Shown here piece by piece: positions 51,288 to 60,717 of a DNA stretch of 64,000 nt (the first letter of the stretch is position 1; each line of letters opens with the position of its first letter). The position numbers and the translations under genes were made by a program. This DNA is from Amorphus coralli DSM 19760 (lineage in GTDB: Bacteria; Pseudomonadota; Alphaproteobacteria; Rhizobiales; Amorphaceae). The notes beneath the pieces are model-generated. The model was not told the DNA's origin. It worked only from the letters and a program-made list of their open reading frames with translations, and did not search any database. The stretch is from contig NZ_KB894574.1 in assembly GCF_000374525.1 (NCBI RefSeq), forward strand, positions 62,001 through 126,000. The letters run 5' to 3'.

Positions 51288-52540
51288 GTCGGAAGGCTCC
51301 TTGCCTCGGTTCGGCGCTCGGCCGCCACCTCTTCCAGACTGGTCAGCATTCTGTGGGCCAGGACTTTTCGATCGTAAGTCGGGGCCGCCTCAAGACAACG
51401 CTGCCGAAATCCGGCAAGGACCGTCGGAGCGGCCTCCAGGCGCCGGAGTTCGCCGACCAGGGCCTCGGCATTCTCCGGCTCGAACACAAGCCCGACGCCC
51501 TCGCGCTCGACGATCTCGGCCGACTCGCCCGCGACGCCGTGCAGGACCGGGATCCCCATCCCCATGCATTCGAAAAGCTTGGAGGGAATGACGGTGGTGA
51601 AGAGATCCGCCTCGCGGAGGTGGATCACGGAGACGTCGAGTAGCGACCAGTAGCGCGCGACCTGGTCCTTCGGCACGCTGTCGATGAAAACGACGTTGGC
51701 GAGCCCTCTCGAGCGCGCCTGCTCGACGAGCGCCTGCTTGCGGGCGCCGTCTCCCAGAAGCAAGAAGCGGAACCTGTCGCCACTTTCGTCCTGCAGGCGC
51801 TCCGCGGCATCAAGCAGCGTCTCCAGGGCATGAGCCATGCCATGTGTCCCGACATAGCCGGCGACAAACGTGTCCTTCAGGCCATAGCGCTCGACAAGCT
51901 CGGCGTCCTTCGGCCGCGGTGCAAAACGGGAGACGTCGACACCGTTCGTGACGACTTCGATTTTCCCGGGCTCGATGCCGCGTTCCACGAGGTTGCGCTT
52001 AAAGGAGTCTGTCACGGACACGATCCGCGCAGCCTTCCGGTAGAGAAGGAGCTCCAGCCGCTCCAGCCAGCGCAGGGTGCGACCGTCCCGCATGGCGCCG
52101 ACCGCCCGGATGGACTCCGGCCAGAGATCGCGGAGTTCGAAGACGAAGGGAATGCGCTTCGCCCGGCTGACGGCATAGGCCGCGCACACGGTGAAGAACT
52201 GCGGCGAGGTGCCGATGACGAGATCGGCCCCGCGCACGAAGGGCGCGGTAAGGATGGCCGACACCATGTAGCTAACATAGTCGAGGGTGCGCAGCGTGAA
52301 CCCGTCGTTGGCGGTGATGTAACTCCAGACCCGAACCACCCGGATGCCATCCATGGTCTCGCTCTGCCAGGGCCGGTTCCGGTAGCCTTCGTAGACTTGG
52401 CCCCTGGGGAAGTTGGGCGCGCAGGTCACCACCGTGACCTGGTGTCCGGCCCTCACCCATTCGCGGCAATGCTCGAAGGTCCGCGATGCGGGCGCGTTGA
52501 CCTCCGGCGGGAAGTTGTCGGTCAGGAAGAGGATGTGCAC
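51284..52540 (-). CDS. glycosyltransferase family 4 (WbuB-like)
   Basis: A 418-residue GT-B enzyme. The GTG at 52540 starts it right at the first strand (HILFLTDNFPPEVNAPASRT), as in WbuB-like proteins. DLWPESIRAVG, VVTNGVDVSRF and the donor-binding motif FECMGMGIPVL with the following Glu-rich segment are all present. WbuB-type enzymes add L-FucNAc or related sugars, often next to wecB or fnl genes, but the donor here is unknown. There are 4 nt between it and the heparinase-like gene and a 4-nt overlap with wecB. Confidence 0.92.
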   Translation of the reverse strand: MHILFLTDNFPPEVNAPASRTFEHCREWVRAGHQVTVVTCAPNFPRGQVYEGYRNRPWQSETMDGIRVVRVWSYITANDGFTLRTLDYVSYMVSAILTAPFVRGADLVIGTSPQFFTVCAAYAVSRAKRIPFVFELRDLWPESIRAVGAMRDGRTLRWLERLELLLYRKAARIVSVTDSFKRNLVERGIEPGKIEVVTNGVDVSRFAPRPKDAELVERYGLKDTFVAGYVGTHGMAHALETLLDAAERLQDESGDRFRFLLLGDGARKQALVEQARSRGLANVVFIDSVPKDQVARYWSLLDVSVIHLREADLFTTVIPSKLFECMGMGIPVLHGVAGESAEIVEREGVGLVFEPENAEALVGELRRLEAAPTVLAGFRQRCLEAAPTYDRKVLAHRMLTSLEEVAAERRTEARSLPT

Positions 52541-52544
52541 GCGC

Positions 52545-54185
52545 TCACCATTCGAGCGTGAGCGCGACGCTCGGGCCGGAAAACCGGACCGCGAGACATC
52601 GGTTGGGCTGCAAAAGGCCGAATTCCGGGTGCCATGTCGCCTCGACCGGCGACGCCTCCCCGCCCTCAACGGTCCAGCTCACCTGCTCCCCTCCCCGCAG
52701 CGTCAGATGGCCGCTGCGCCCGTTTCCGTCGACCTCGACGCCCGGGTGCAGGAAGACACGCTGAACGGCTGTGCCGAATTGTCCGTCCAGGCGATCGATA
52801 ACGGACAGCGTCGCCTCGCCGAAACGCCACTCGCGCGTGTGTTTTACCCCATTATTCAGCCTTAGATAACCGGTGTGGGCGCCTGAAACAACGGGCCCTG
52901 CCTCCCGGTTTGCGATGCGGACAGCGATGGGCCGGGCCCGGCGCGCCACCCGGAAGCCGCTCCAGACCTCGCTGGAGTTCTGCCCGTCCACCTCCACCGT
53001 CGAGTGTGCGGCGGTGGAGCGCTGGCGCAGCCGCTCTGGGCTCGTCCCGTAGAGCGACGTCCCCGAGTTGACGATCGTGCGCTGGCCGAAAAGCGAAAGC
53101 TCGAAGGAGAGTGTGTCGGCATGGGCATGGCCCGGCAGGTAGTCGGGGCCGATGGGCGCCACGTCGAGAAGGGCAACGAAGGTCGGGCCGGCGACCCGCA
53201 CGTAGCCACTGTCGGGCAGCGTCGAGACGCCGGGCTCCGATTGGCCTGCAGCCGGCAGCCCCAGCCGGGCCGCGTAGGCACTCAGTTCCGGACAGGATGG
53301 CGCAACGCCGAACGCGGCGTCGTTGAAGAAGGCGATGTCACCATCGGGATGCACCATCGCGGCCAGCCAGTTCTGCATGAGATCCGCGGCGCCCCGCCAC
53401 TCCGCCACCTGCGTCGCCGGCAGCACGCCCGGATGGACGAAGTCGAGATTCAGAAGATCGAGCAGGTCTTCCAGGATCAGCGCGTGGTACATCGGGCTGC
53501 GTTCGAAATGGCCGCCATCCGGCAGAATCTGCTCCGGCACCTCGCGTGCGAGGATGGAAAGCCCGGCCCGCCGCCACTGATCGGCCTCGCTCCCCTCGAA
53601 GGCCGTCCCGGCGAACACCAGCGCCTTCGCGTTGGCGAAGAGGTGATTGCCGAGAAGGTGTCGTTCGAGACGGCCGGCCAGCGCCCGGCTCTGGATCGCC
53701 AGGCTCGCGATCGCATCCGGCGCAAGCGTTCGCCCGGCAAGATGCGCCTTCAGCCAGTTCACGATGCGCAATGACAGCGGATAGGGATGCCAGCCGAGCC
53801 CGCGCGCCGGCGGGTTCTCGGCGATCCAGCGGGCGATCAGGCCGCTATGCCATGCCTGGCGTTGCGGCGCGTCGAGGGCATTGAGGTCGTCGAAATAGTG
53901 GAGATTGTAGCGCCAGAGGAGATCGCGGTCCGGCCTGTCCCAGTCGGCCGCCTCGGCGATCTGACCTGGCTTGTTGAGCAACACGACGGCGTCGGGACCG
54001 ATCATCGATGGCCGCCGGGCAGCCGATTGCCGCCACGCGCCTACCGGCTGACGCAGGTCCGGAGCCGGTCCAAGCCGGGGCTTCGGGTGGTACAGCCGGT
54101 GCCAAGCCCGGCCGTAGATCTGCTCGGCTCTCAGAAAGCGCACCGTATGCCAGAGGCGCAGCGCGTCGCCCACGGCAGCCTTCAT
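52545..54185 (-). CDS. heparinase II/III family protein (putative polysaccharide lyase)
   Basis: A 546-residue protein. The N-terminal alpha-helical toroid (WRYNLHYFDDLNAL, NPPARGLGWHPYPLSLRIVN, LLGNHLFANAKAL) and the C-terminal beta part with GHAHADTLSFELSLFG match the heparinase II/III class. No signal peptide is visible, unusual for a lyase of external polymer but common for this subgroup in EPS loci. It may trim polymer, release chains, or epimerise a uronic acid. The ATG at 54185 is used; the frame is open further up, into the next gene, and those residues look unlike protein. Confidence 0.87.
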   Translation of the reverse strand: MKAAVGDALRLWHTVRFLRAEQIYGRAWHRLYHPKPRLGPAPDLRQPVGAWRQSAARRPSMIGPDAVVLLNKPGQIAEAADWDRPDRDLLWRYNLHYFDDLNALDAPQRQAWHSGLIARWIAENPPARGLGWHPYPLSLRIVNWLKAHLAGRTLAPDAIASLAIQSRALAGRLERHLLGNHLFANAKALVFAGTAFEGSEADQWRRAGLSILAREVPEQILPDGGHFERSPMYHALILEDLLDLLNLDFVHPGVLPATQVAEWRGAADLMQNWLAAMVHPDGDIAFFNDAAFGVAPSCPELSAYAARLGLPAAGQSEPGVSTLPDSGYVRVAGPTFVALLDVAPIGPDYLPGHAHADTLSFELSLFGQRTIVNSGTSLYGTSPERLRQRSTAAHSTVEVDGQNSSEVWSGFRVARRARPIAVRIANREAGPVVSGAHTGYLRLNNGVKHTREWRFGEATLSVIDRLDGQFGTAVQRVFLHPGVEVDGNGRSGHLTLRGGEQVSWTVEGGEASPVEATWHPEFGLLQPNRCLAVRFSGPSVALTLEW

Positions 54186-54240
54186 TCCCGCCACCCCCCT
54201 GCCACCAGCGCGAGCAAGCGGCACCGGATTGGCCGGGGAC

Positions 54241-56367
54241 TCATTCGCTCGCCCCCCTGGCCAAGGCCAGCGTGGCACGCGAGACCTCGAGAAGTTCCTC
54301 GAACGGGATGGGTGCCGGTCCACCCTGCCGGACGGCCTCGACGAAGGCGGCCGCACAGGCCCGCTGGCCCTTGTCCTGGCGCCACAGCCTCTGGCGACGG
54401 AAGCCCTTGAAGCCGTAGCCCTCCAGGCGGCGGAAATTGTCGAGCCGAAGCACCCGCCCCGAGGAGAAGACCTCCAGTCGTTCCTTAGCCAACCCGCTAT
54501 GGCCATTGGCGAAATAGTGGATCGTGCCGATGGAGCCGTTCGCGAAGGCAAGCTGCAGGCTGACCGTGTCGCCGGTGGCACTTTCCATTGCCCTTGTCCG
54601 GACTTCGACAATGGCCGCCCCCGCCAGATGGCGCAGCAGGTCCACGAAGTGACAGACTTCTCCGACGATCCGACCGCCACCCACCTCCGAATCCTGGGTC
54701 CAGTGTTCCGCCGGGATCGCGCCAGCATTGACGGTCATCGTCATCGCGACCGGCTCGCCAGAGCCTGCAAGCAGCTGCCTGGCGCGGACCACGTTGGGGG
54801 CGAAGCGGCGATTGAAGCCCACCATGACGAGCCGGCCGGTTCCCTCGGCGATCCGGGCCTCCTGGGCTGCCTCGATGGCGTCCAGCTCCTCGGGCGACAG
54901 GCCCAGCGGCTTTTCCACGAACACGTGCTTTCCCGCCGCGATCGCCCTCAGGACCAGATCCGCGTGGCTGTCGTGGCGGGTGGTAACCACGACGGTGTCG
55001 ATGGTGTCGTCCGCGAAGATCCGCTCGGCGTCAGTCGTCGTCTCCGCAAAGCCGAACTTTCGCGCCGCGTGCAGGCCGCTGACTCCCGCCGCGGAGGCAA
55101 CCGACCCAAGCTCCGCGCCCGCCGCCCTGAAGGCTGGGATCAGAACCTTGGAGGCGTAATTGCCGGAGCCCACGAAACCGATCCGTGCCGGACCGGGGGC
55201 AGCCGAGGCGTCCCTTAGCCTTACCGTGCGAACCGGTTCTGCGCGCGGCTCTGCCTGATCGGAGGGATAGTCGAAGAGGATCCCGAGCGACGGCTCCTTG
55301 CCGCCCATCACCGCATAGGCGCGCTCGGCCTCTAAAACGGCGAAGCGATGGGAGATCAGTGGCGCAACGTCGAGCTGGCCTCCGGCCATCATGTCGAGGA
55401 CGGCCTCGAAGTTGCGCTGCTCGGTCCAGCGCACGAAGCCGACCGGGTAGTCGTTGCCCTTCTCCTCGTAGGCCGGATCGTAGCGGCCCGGCCCGTAGGA
55501 GCAGGAGACCTGGAAGGTCAGTTCCTTCTCGTAGAAGTCGGCCCGCGAGAGCTCCAGCCCGGTCACGCCAACGAGCACGATACGGCCGCGCTTGCGGCAC
55601 ATGTGCGCCGCCTGCCGGATCGGCTCGCTGGACTTCGAGGAGGCGGTGACGATGACCGCGTCGACGCCCCGCCCGCGCGAGAACGCCGTGGCTGCGGCCA
55701 CCGTATCGGCACCCGCTGATAGGTCCACTGTTTGCGCGCCAAAGGAGGCGGCCAGGGCCAGCCTGGCCGGGTCGTAATCGATGCCGAGGACCCGGCAGCC
55801 ATGACTTCTCAAAAGCTGTACGGCCATCAGTCCGATCAGCCCGAGACCGGTGACGACCACCGCTTCCCCGAGTGTCGGCTGGACCAGCCGGATCCCCTGC
55901 AGGGCGATGGCACCGACCACGGTGAAGGCCGCGGCATCGGACGAAACGCCGTCCGGCACCCGGGCGCACAGGTTGGCAGGCACGGCCACGATCTCCGCGT
56001 GCTTGCCATTGGAGGCCACGCGGTCGCCCGGAGCGAAGCCGGTGACACCCGGACCGACGGCGATCACCGTGCCCGCGTTGCAGTAGCCGAGCGCGAGCGG
56101 CTGATCGAGCTTGGCACGCACGGTCTCAAGCGTCGGCGCGAGACCATCGGTGCGCACCTTGTCCACGACCTGGCGCACCTTGTCGGGCTGCTGGCGCGCC
56201 TTGTCGATCAGGCTGGCCTTCCCGAACTCGACCAGCATCCGCTCCGTGCCGGCGGATACAAGCGTCCGCTCGGTGTGGATGAGCACTTGCCCGAACCCGG
56301 GCAACGGAGCTGGTACGTCGGCCACCTCGGTCGTTCCATCCCTGAGGTTTTGCAAGACCTGCTTCAT
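54241..56367 (-). CDS. bidomain oxidoreductase: medium-chain dehydrogenase fused to Gfo/Idh/MocA
   Basis: A 708-residue fusion. Residues 1-385 are a medium-chain dehydrogenase without the usual zinc ligands, with nucleotide loop VTGLGLIGLMAVQLL. Residues about 395-708 are a Gfo/Idh/MocA sugar oxidoreductase with IGFVGSGNYASKVL and the catalytic EKPLGLS. This two-domain protein is often found beside heparinase II/III genes in EPS loci, as here, and the pair may act on an NDP-sugar or a uronic acid. The reaction is not established from sequence. It is the first gene of the leftward unit; the 198-bp gap to 56566 should hold its promoter. Confidence 0.88.
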   Translation of the reverse strand: MKQVLQNLRDGTTEVADVPAPLPGFGQVLIHTERTLVSAGTERMLVEFGKASLIDKARQQPDKVRQVVDKVRTDGLAPTLETVRAKLDQPLALGYCNAGTVIAVGPGVTGFAPGDRVASNGKHAEIVAVPANLCARVPDGVSSDAAAFTVVGAIALQGIRLVQPTLGEAVVVTGLGLIGLMAVQLLRSHGCRVLGIDYDPARLALAASFGAQTVDLSAGADTVAAATAFSRGRGVDAVIVTASSKSSEPIRQAAHMCRKRGRIVLVGVTGLELSRADFYEKELTFQVSCSYGPGRYDPAYEEKGNDYPVGFVRWTEQRNFEAVLDMMAGGQLDVAPLISHRFAVLEAERAYAVMGGKEPSLGILFDYPSDQAEPRAEPVRTVRLRDASAAPGPARIGFVGSGNYASKVLIPAFRAAGAELGSVASAAGVSGLHAARKFGFAETTTDAERIFADDTIDTVVVTTRHDSHADLVLRAIAAGKHVFVEKPLGLSPEELDAIEAAQEARIAEGTGRLVMVGFNRRFAPNVVRARQLLAGSGEPVAMTMTVNAGAIPAEHWTQDSEVGGGRIVGEVCHFVDLLRHLAGAAIVEVRTRAMESATGDTVSLQLAFANGSIGTIHYFANGHSGLAKERLEVFSSGRVLRLDNFRRLEGYGFKGFRRQRLWRQDKGQRACAAAFVEAVRQGGPAPIPFEELLEVSRATLALARGASE

Positions 56368-56565
56368 CCGGATCCCCCGACCGGGCTGCGAATCCGGATC
56401 GCCCATCGCGCGACCCGAAGCACCCACACCCATCGCACTTGGTAGCCATGAATTCCTTAGATTGCCAGCGCCACACTCTGCAACTAATCCCCGGCCCTCG
56501 TGCCCCCGCTATCTTCGCTGTCTACGGCCGGCACGCCGGCGGCAAACGATCAAGCGGGATTGGCA

Positions 56566-57294
56566 ATGGACAGGACGGCAACGCTCGGACTTCCCTACAT
56601 TCTGGGCTCCCAGGCGCAGAAGCATGTCACGCACAACGAGGCGCTCGATGCCCTCGACGTGCTGGTCCAGCTGACCGTGCTCGATCGCCACCTCCCGGAG
56701 CCGCCATCGGAGCCGGAGGAGGGAGACCGCTACATCGTCGCCTCACCTGCCACCGGAGACTGGCTCGGCAGGGAGGGTCAGATCGCGGCCCGTCAGGGCG
56801 GGGTGTGGAGCTTTCTGGCACCCGGCGAAGGTTGGCGCGCCTTCGTGACCGACGAAGCGACTGCGTGCATCTTTTCCGCCGGAACGTGGCAGACCGAGGC
56901 AGGCGGCATCATCGGCGCCTCGCAGGTCGTGGCCCAACAGGCGCATGGCGCGGAGACCCGATTCGTCCTTCTCGAGGAGGAGCTTTCGCTTTCCGGCGCC
57001 TCGGCGGACACGACGACGACCATCCCGAACCGGGCCATCGTCTTCGCCGTCACGACCCGAACGACCGAGCCGATCTCAGGCGCCGCGTCCTACGACTGCG
57101 GGATTGCCGGCGAGATCGACAAGTACGGCGGCTCGCTGGGGATTGCGGCGGGCAGCACCAATTCCGGCGTGACCGGGCCAACGGCCTTCTACGCGGACAC
57201 TCCCATTCGCCTCACGGCGAACGGCGCACCCTTTTCCGGCGGCAAGGTCCGGGTGGCCATCCATGCCCTGCTCTGCAGTCCGTCGACATCGTGA
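56566..57294 (+). CDS. DUF2793 phage-tail-like protein
   Basis: A 242-residue protein with the DUF2793 opening TATLGLPYILGSQAQKHVTH followed by NEALDALDVLVQ. A small beta domain follows (EGDRYIVASPATGDW, GWRAFVTDEATACIF). The C-terminal half is beta-rich, like a tail-fibre or lectin module. DUF2793 proteins occur in alphaproteobacterial prophages and gene transfer agents. The ATG at 56566 matches the family start. It leads a three-gene rightward unit inserted in the EPS locus; no other phage genes are near. Confidence 0.85.
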   Translation: MDRTATLGLPYILGSQAQKHVTHNEALDALDVLVQLTVLDRHLPEPPSEPEEGDRYIVASPATGDWLGREGQIAARQGGVWSFLAPGEGWRAFVTDEATACIFSAGTWQTEAGGIIGASQVVAQQAHGAETRFVLLEEELSLSGASADTTTTIPNRAIVFAVTTRTTEPISGAASYDCGIAGEIDKYGGSLGIAAGSTNSGVTGPTAFYADTPIRLTANGAPFSGGKVRVAIHALLCSPSTS

Positions 57295-57349
57295 AGCGGA
57301 CCGCGGGCCCGGCCCACCCGTCCCAACCCCAAACAGAAAGGCGACTGCG

Positions 57350-57718
57350 ATGTCAGGCACCACGTCCGGCGTGGCCTTCTCCGCTTCCGGCGAAGACGTG
57401 ACCATGCAGGTCTTCCGCGGAAAAACACTGTCCTTCGAAATCATCTGGGGCGGCGATAGCCCGGTCGACCTAACCGGAGCCTCGGCGGTTCTTCAGGCCC
57501 GCGACCGGGAGGGGGCGCTCCTTCTCGATCTTTCCACCGGCAATGGCGGCATCGCCATCGACGGGCCGGCAGGCAGGCTGGTCTTCTCCGCCCCGCCGTC
57601 CGATACGGCCAGCGTCTCCAGTCCCGGCGTCTACGAGGTGGAGCTGACGACCGCGGCCGGCGCCGTTCATCGCGTGATCAGCGGACTCCTCGTCCCGGTC
57701 GAAGAGGTGGTGCGATGA
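57350..57718 (+). CDS. small beta-rich protein of phage baseplate type
   Basis: A 122-residue protein with AGAAAGG upstream of its ATG. It reads like the small immunoglobulin-like modules of phage tails or baseplates (VFRGKTLSFEIIWGGDSPVD, LTGASAVLQARD, VYEVELTTAAGAVHRVISGL). No signal peptide. The stop overlaps the next start by 4 nt, so it is coupled to the collagen-like protein. Function is inferred from the look of the sequence and its neighbours. Confidence 0.75.
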   Translation: MSGTTSGVAFSASGEDVTMQVFRGKTLSFEIIWGGDSPVDLTGASAVLQARDREGALLLDLSTGNGGIAIDGPAGRLVFSAPPSDTASVSSPGVYEVELTTAAGAVHRVISGLLVPVEEVVR

Positions 57719-58641
57719 CGGGCGCGACCGAGGTGAGGCTCGTGACGTCGCCTGTCGCCGCAACGATCGGGCAGAGCGGGATCACGGTCATGCTGACGCA
57801 GGGGCGGGTGACGACCGCGCTGGCCGGCCTTGCCGGCCCCCAGGGGCCGAAAGGCGATGCAGGACCCGACGGCGCACCGGGCGCGGGCCTTGCCCCTGGC
57901 GGTGCGCCGGGCCGCATCCCGGTCAAGCAAGGCCTGGTGGATTTCGAGACCGGCTGGTCGGCGCACTTCACCATCGACCCGGCCAGCGGATGGGCGGGAG
58001 CTGGAACCGACGACCCGGAAGGGCCCCTTCACGTTCGCGGCAGCGGCCGTGCGCTGCTTCTCGAGAACGCCAATGCGGACGGAAAGCGCTGGACGCTCTG
58101 CCCCGGCCATCCCGGTGCCTATGACGAAAGCCTGATCTTCGCCTTTGCCGACGATATCGCGGACGCCTCCAAGCACGCGCTGCGCCTTCAAGCCGGCCAG
58201 CCGATGTCGCTTCCAAACGGATGCCTCGTGGCCGATGGCACCATGTTCGGCAGCCAGAGCTCGGCGGCGCTCGCCTTCTATCAGCCTTTCACCGGGAGCG
58301 GCAGCCGCATCAGTTTCCGTGGAGGCTTGAACAGCGGGACCGCGCACCTGGCCATCGAGGGCGTTCATCACGACGGCGCCTTCCACGGCGGCCGGGTGAT
58401 GACCCTCTATCACAGCGCCGATGACGGACAGCAGGTCGCCATCGGAGATGTCACCCCGACGGCAACCCTGCATGTGGATGGGCCGATCCGCTGCGCCGCC
58501 ACGGCCAAGGCAAATATCCCGTCCGCCGCGGCAAGCGGTGCGGGCGCCACGATCTACGTGACGGATGCTGCGGGAGGCGCCCGGCCGTTCTGGTCCGACG
58601 GCGCCGACTGGCGTGACGCTGCGGGCACGCTTCTGGCGTGA
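57715..58641 (+). CDS. tail-fibre-like protein with collagen-like segment
   Basis: A 308-residue protein. Residues 1-35 are beta-like, then a short collagen-like Gly-x-y segment (GPQGPKGDAGPDGAPGAG, about 42-60). A long beta-rich C-terminal region follows, with LHVRGSGRALLLENANADGK, YHSADDGQQVAIGDVTPTAT and LHVDGPIRCA. Such repeats are typical of trimeric phage tail fibres; no chaperone-like autocleavage domain is recognised. It overlaps the upstream gene by 4 nt and ends 40 nt before the convergent asnB stop. It could decorate a particle or be a secreted surface protein. Confidence 0.78.
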   Translation: MTGATEVRLVTSPVAATIGQSGITVMLTQGRVTTALAGLAGPQGPKGDAGPDGAPGAGLAPGGAPGRIPVKQGLVDFETGWSAHFTIDPASGWAGAGTDDPEGPLHVRGSGRALLLENANADGKRWTLCPGHPGAYDESLIFAFADDIADASKHALRLQAGQPMSLPNGCLVADGTMFGSQSSAALAFYQPFTGSGSRISFRGGLNSGTAHLAIEGVHHDGAFHGGRVMTLYHSADDGQQVAIGDVTPTATLHVDGPIRCAATAKANIPSAAASGAGATIYVTDAAGGARPFWSDGADWRDAAGTLLA

Positions 58642-58681
58642 AGCCTCCCTGTCCTCGTGCCTGCCGCGGATCGCCCCAGGC

Positions 58682-60634
58682 TCAGTCAGGCGTCCCTGGT
58701 GTCAAGCGCCCGGCCGTCCAGGCCGAAGGCGGACGGTCGATGAAGATCCGGCACCACATCTCGACGCAGATCAGCGCGAAGATCGGATAGGCGGCATCGA
58801 TCTGCCCGGCCCTGTCCCGCTCCACGAGCCGCGCGACGGCTTTGGCGTCGAAGATTCCACGTTGCCGGATCGCATCCTGCCCGAGCAGGTCGCCAACCAG
58901 CGGACGCAGCTCGTGGCGAAGCCAGTGCCGGAGCGGTGCGCCGAAACCGGTCTTGGGGCGATGGATGACGTCGTCTGGCAGGATGCCCTCCATCGCCTTC
59001 TTGAAAATCCATTTCCCCGAGCGCCCGCGCTGCCGCAAGCGATCCGGCACCGCCGCAGCGAAATCGACCAGATCGGGATCGAGGAGCGGCACGCGTACCT
59101 CGACGCCATGCGCCATGGCCATCCGGTCGGTGTAGTTGAGGTTGTGGTCGGCGAGGAAATGGCGACACTCCAGCGTCAGCATGCGATCGAGACGGGAGGC
59201 GCCGTCCGGGACGGTCGCGAGGGTTTGCGCAAGCGGAGCCATCACCTCCTCTGCGCCGATGCCGGAGCGGAACTCCGGAGCGAGCAGGTCCAGTGCCAGG
59301 GCCGGTTCCAGCCACGTGAAATAGCGCGTCATCCGCGCGTCAGGCGAAAGGTTGGCGTGCGCGAAGCCCTTGCGCAGACGCCGCAGGGCAACCGGGCCGG
59401 TGGGCAGTTTGGCCGCGCCTGCCGCGATCGCCTCCCGGGCGGCCTCCGGCAACCAGGCCCAATGCCGCTCCTGCTGAAGCGCGTAGTGGCGCCGATAGCC
59501 GGTGAAGATATCGTCGCCGCCCGCCCCCGACAGAAGCACCTTGATGCCGGCCTCCCGGGCGAGCCTTGCGATGAACAGCGCGTTGAGCGGCGCGGGATCC
59601 GCCTGCGGCTCGTCGAGATGGAACACCATGTCTTCCAAATGGTAGATCATCTCGGGTCCCACGGTGACCTGTTCCAGATCGACGTCGAGCCACGACGCCA
59701 CGCGCTCCGCATAGGGCAGATCCTCCGCCATCCCCTCGACACCGGCTGCGTTCCTTCCGTCGAACGCAATGGTGAAACAGGTCAGCCGTTCGTCCGTGTG
59801 CCGGCGCGCGTGGGCCACAACGGCGCTGGAATCGAGCCCGCCGGACAGGAAGGCACCGACCGGAACGTCGGCAACCATCTGCCGCTCCACCGCGCGGCCG
59901 ACGTGCTCCCTCACTCCGGCGACCGCCTGATCGACGCTCATCTGTCGCGCGCCCGACCGGCCGAACGGAAGGTCGTAATACGACCATCGGCGTTCGATCC
60001 GTCCCTCCGCGAGGATCGCCGCCATTCCCGGCTCCAGTTTCTCCACCCCGGAAAGGATCGTTCCCGGCGCGGGCGACCAGAGCAGCGCGAGATGGCGGGC
60101 CACCGCTGCCGGATCGATGGCGCGCGAGACCGACGGCTCCTGGAGCAACGCCTTGATTTCGCTGGCGAACACGATCCCGTCGGGGGTCTGCGCGAGATAA
60201 AGCGGCTTCACGCCGAGCTGGTCGCGGGCCAGGAAGAGCCGGCGCTCAGCCTTGTCCCAGATGGCAAAGGCGAACATGCCGTTGAGCCGGGCAAGCATGG
60301 CCGGCCCGTCCCGCAAGTAGAGGGTCAACAGCACCTCGGTGTCGGTGCGGCTGCGAAATGCAAAGCCGTCTTCGACGAGCTCGTCCCTCAGTTCGCGGAA
60401 ATTGTAGAGTTCACCGTTGTAGACGATGACGGCGCGGTCGGTCGTGTCCCGCATCGGCTGATGGCCGGCATTCGACAGATCGATGATGGCGAGCCGGCGA
60501 TGCGCCAGTCCGATCCCGGCCTCCGGATCCGAGAACACGCCGTCGCCATCGGGTCCGCGATGAGCAATCGCCGCGCTCATGGCCGACAGGACCGCCGGGT
60601 CGAAGCGTCCGCTAAAGCCGGCTATGCCGCACAT
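58682..60634 (-). CDS. asnB: asparagine synthase (glutamine-hydrolysing)
   Basis: A 650-residue class II amidotransferase. MCGIAGFSGRFDPAVLS puts the nucleophile Cys directly after the start Met. The glutaminase domain covers 1-210, including YNGELYNF and RTDTEVLL. The synthetase domain has the pyrophosphate loop FLSGGLDSSAVV near residue 265 and SGAGGDDIFTGYRRHY. AsnB homologues in polysaccharide loci often amidate sugar carboxylates or act elsewhere, so the product may not be asparagine. It is read leftward, as are the next three genes. Confidence 0.93.
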   Translation of the reverse strand: MCGIAGFSGRFDPAVLSAMSAAIAHRGPDGDGVFSDPEAGIGLAHRRLAIIDLSNAGHQPMRDTTDRAVIVYNGELYNFRELRDELVEDGFAFRSRTDTEVLLTLYLRDGPAMLARLNGMFAFAIWDKAERRLFLARDQLGVKPLYLAQTPDGIVFASEIKALLQEPSVSRAIDPAAVARHLALLWSPAPGTILSGVEKLEPGMAAILAEGRIERRWSYYDLPFGRSGARQMSVDQAVAGVREHVGRAVERQMVADVPVGAFLSGGLDSSAVVAHARRHTDERLTCFTIAFDGRNAAGVEGMAEDLPYAERVASWLDVDLEQVTVGPEMIYHLEDMVFHLDEPQADPAPLNALFIARLAREAGIKVLLSGAGGDDIFTGYRRHYALQQERHWAWLPEAAREAIAAGAAKLPTGPVALRRLRKGFAHANLSPDARMTRYFTWLEPALALDLLAPEFRSGIGAEEVMAPLAQTLATVPDGASRLDRMLTLECRHFLADHNLNYTDRMAMAHGVEVRVPLLDPDLVDFAAAVPDRLRQRGRSGKWIFKKAMEGILPDDVIHRPKTGFGAPLRHWLRHELRPLVGDLLGQDAIRQRGIFDAKAVARLVERDRAGQIDAAYPIFALICVEMWCRIFIDRPPSAWTAGRLTPGTPD

Positions 60635-60717
60635 GATCGGCTCCCAGGAGAATCTGTGGCCACTCTCATGGAGATCGACGAAGTCGACTACCCGGAACCC
60701 GCAAAGGTTTTGTCATT

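Noticed and set aside
56566-58641. Complete prophage
   Set aside because: Only three tail-like genes are present; there is no integrase, capsid, terminase or lysis gene on either side.
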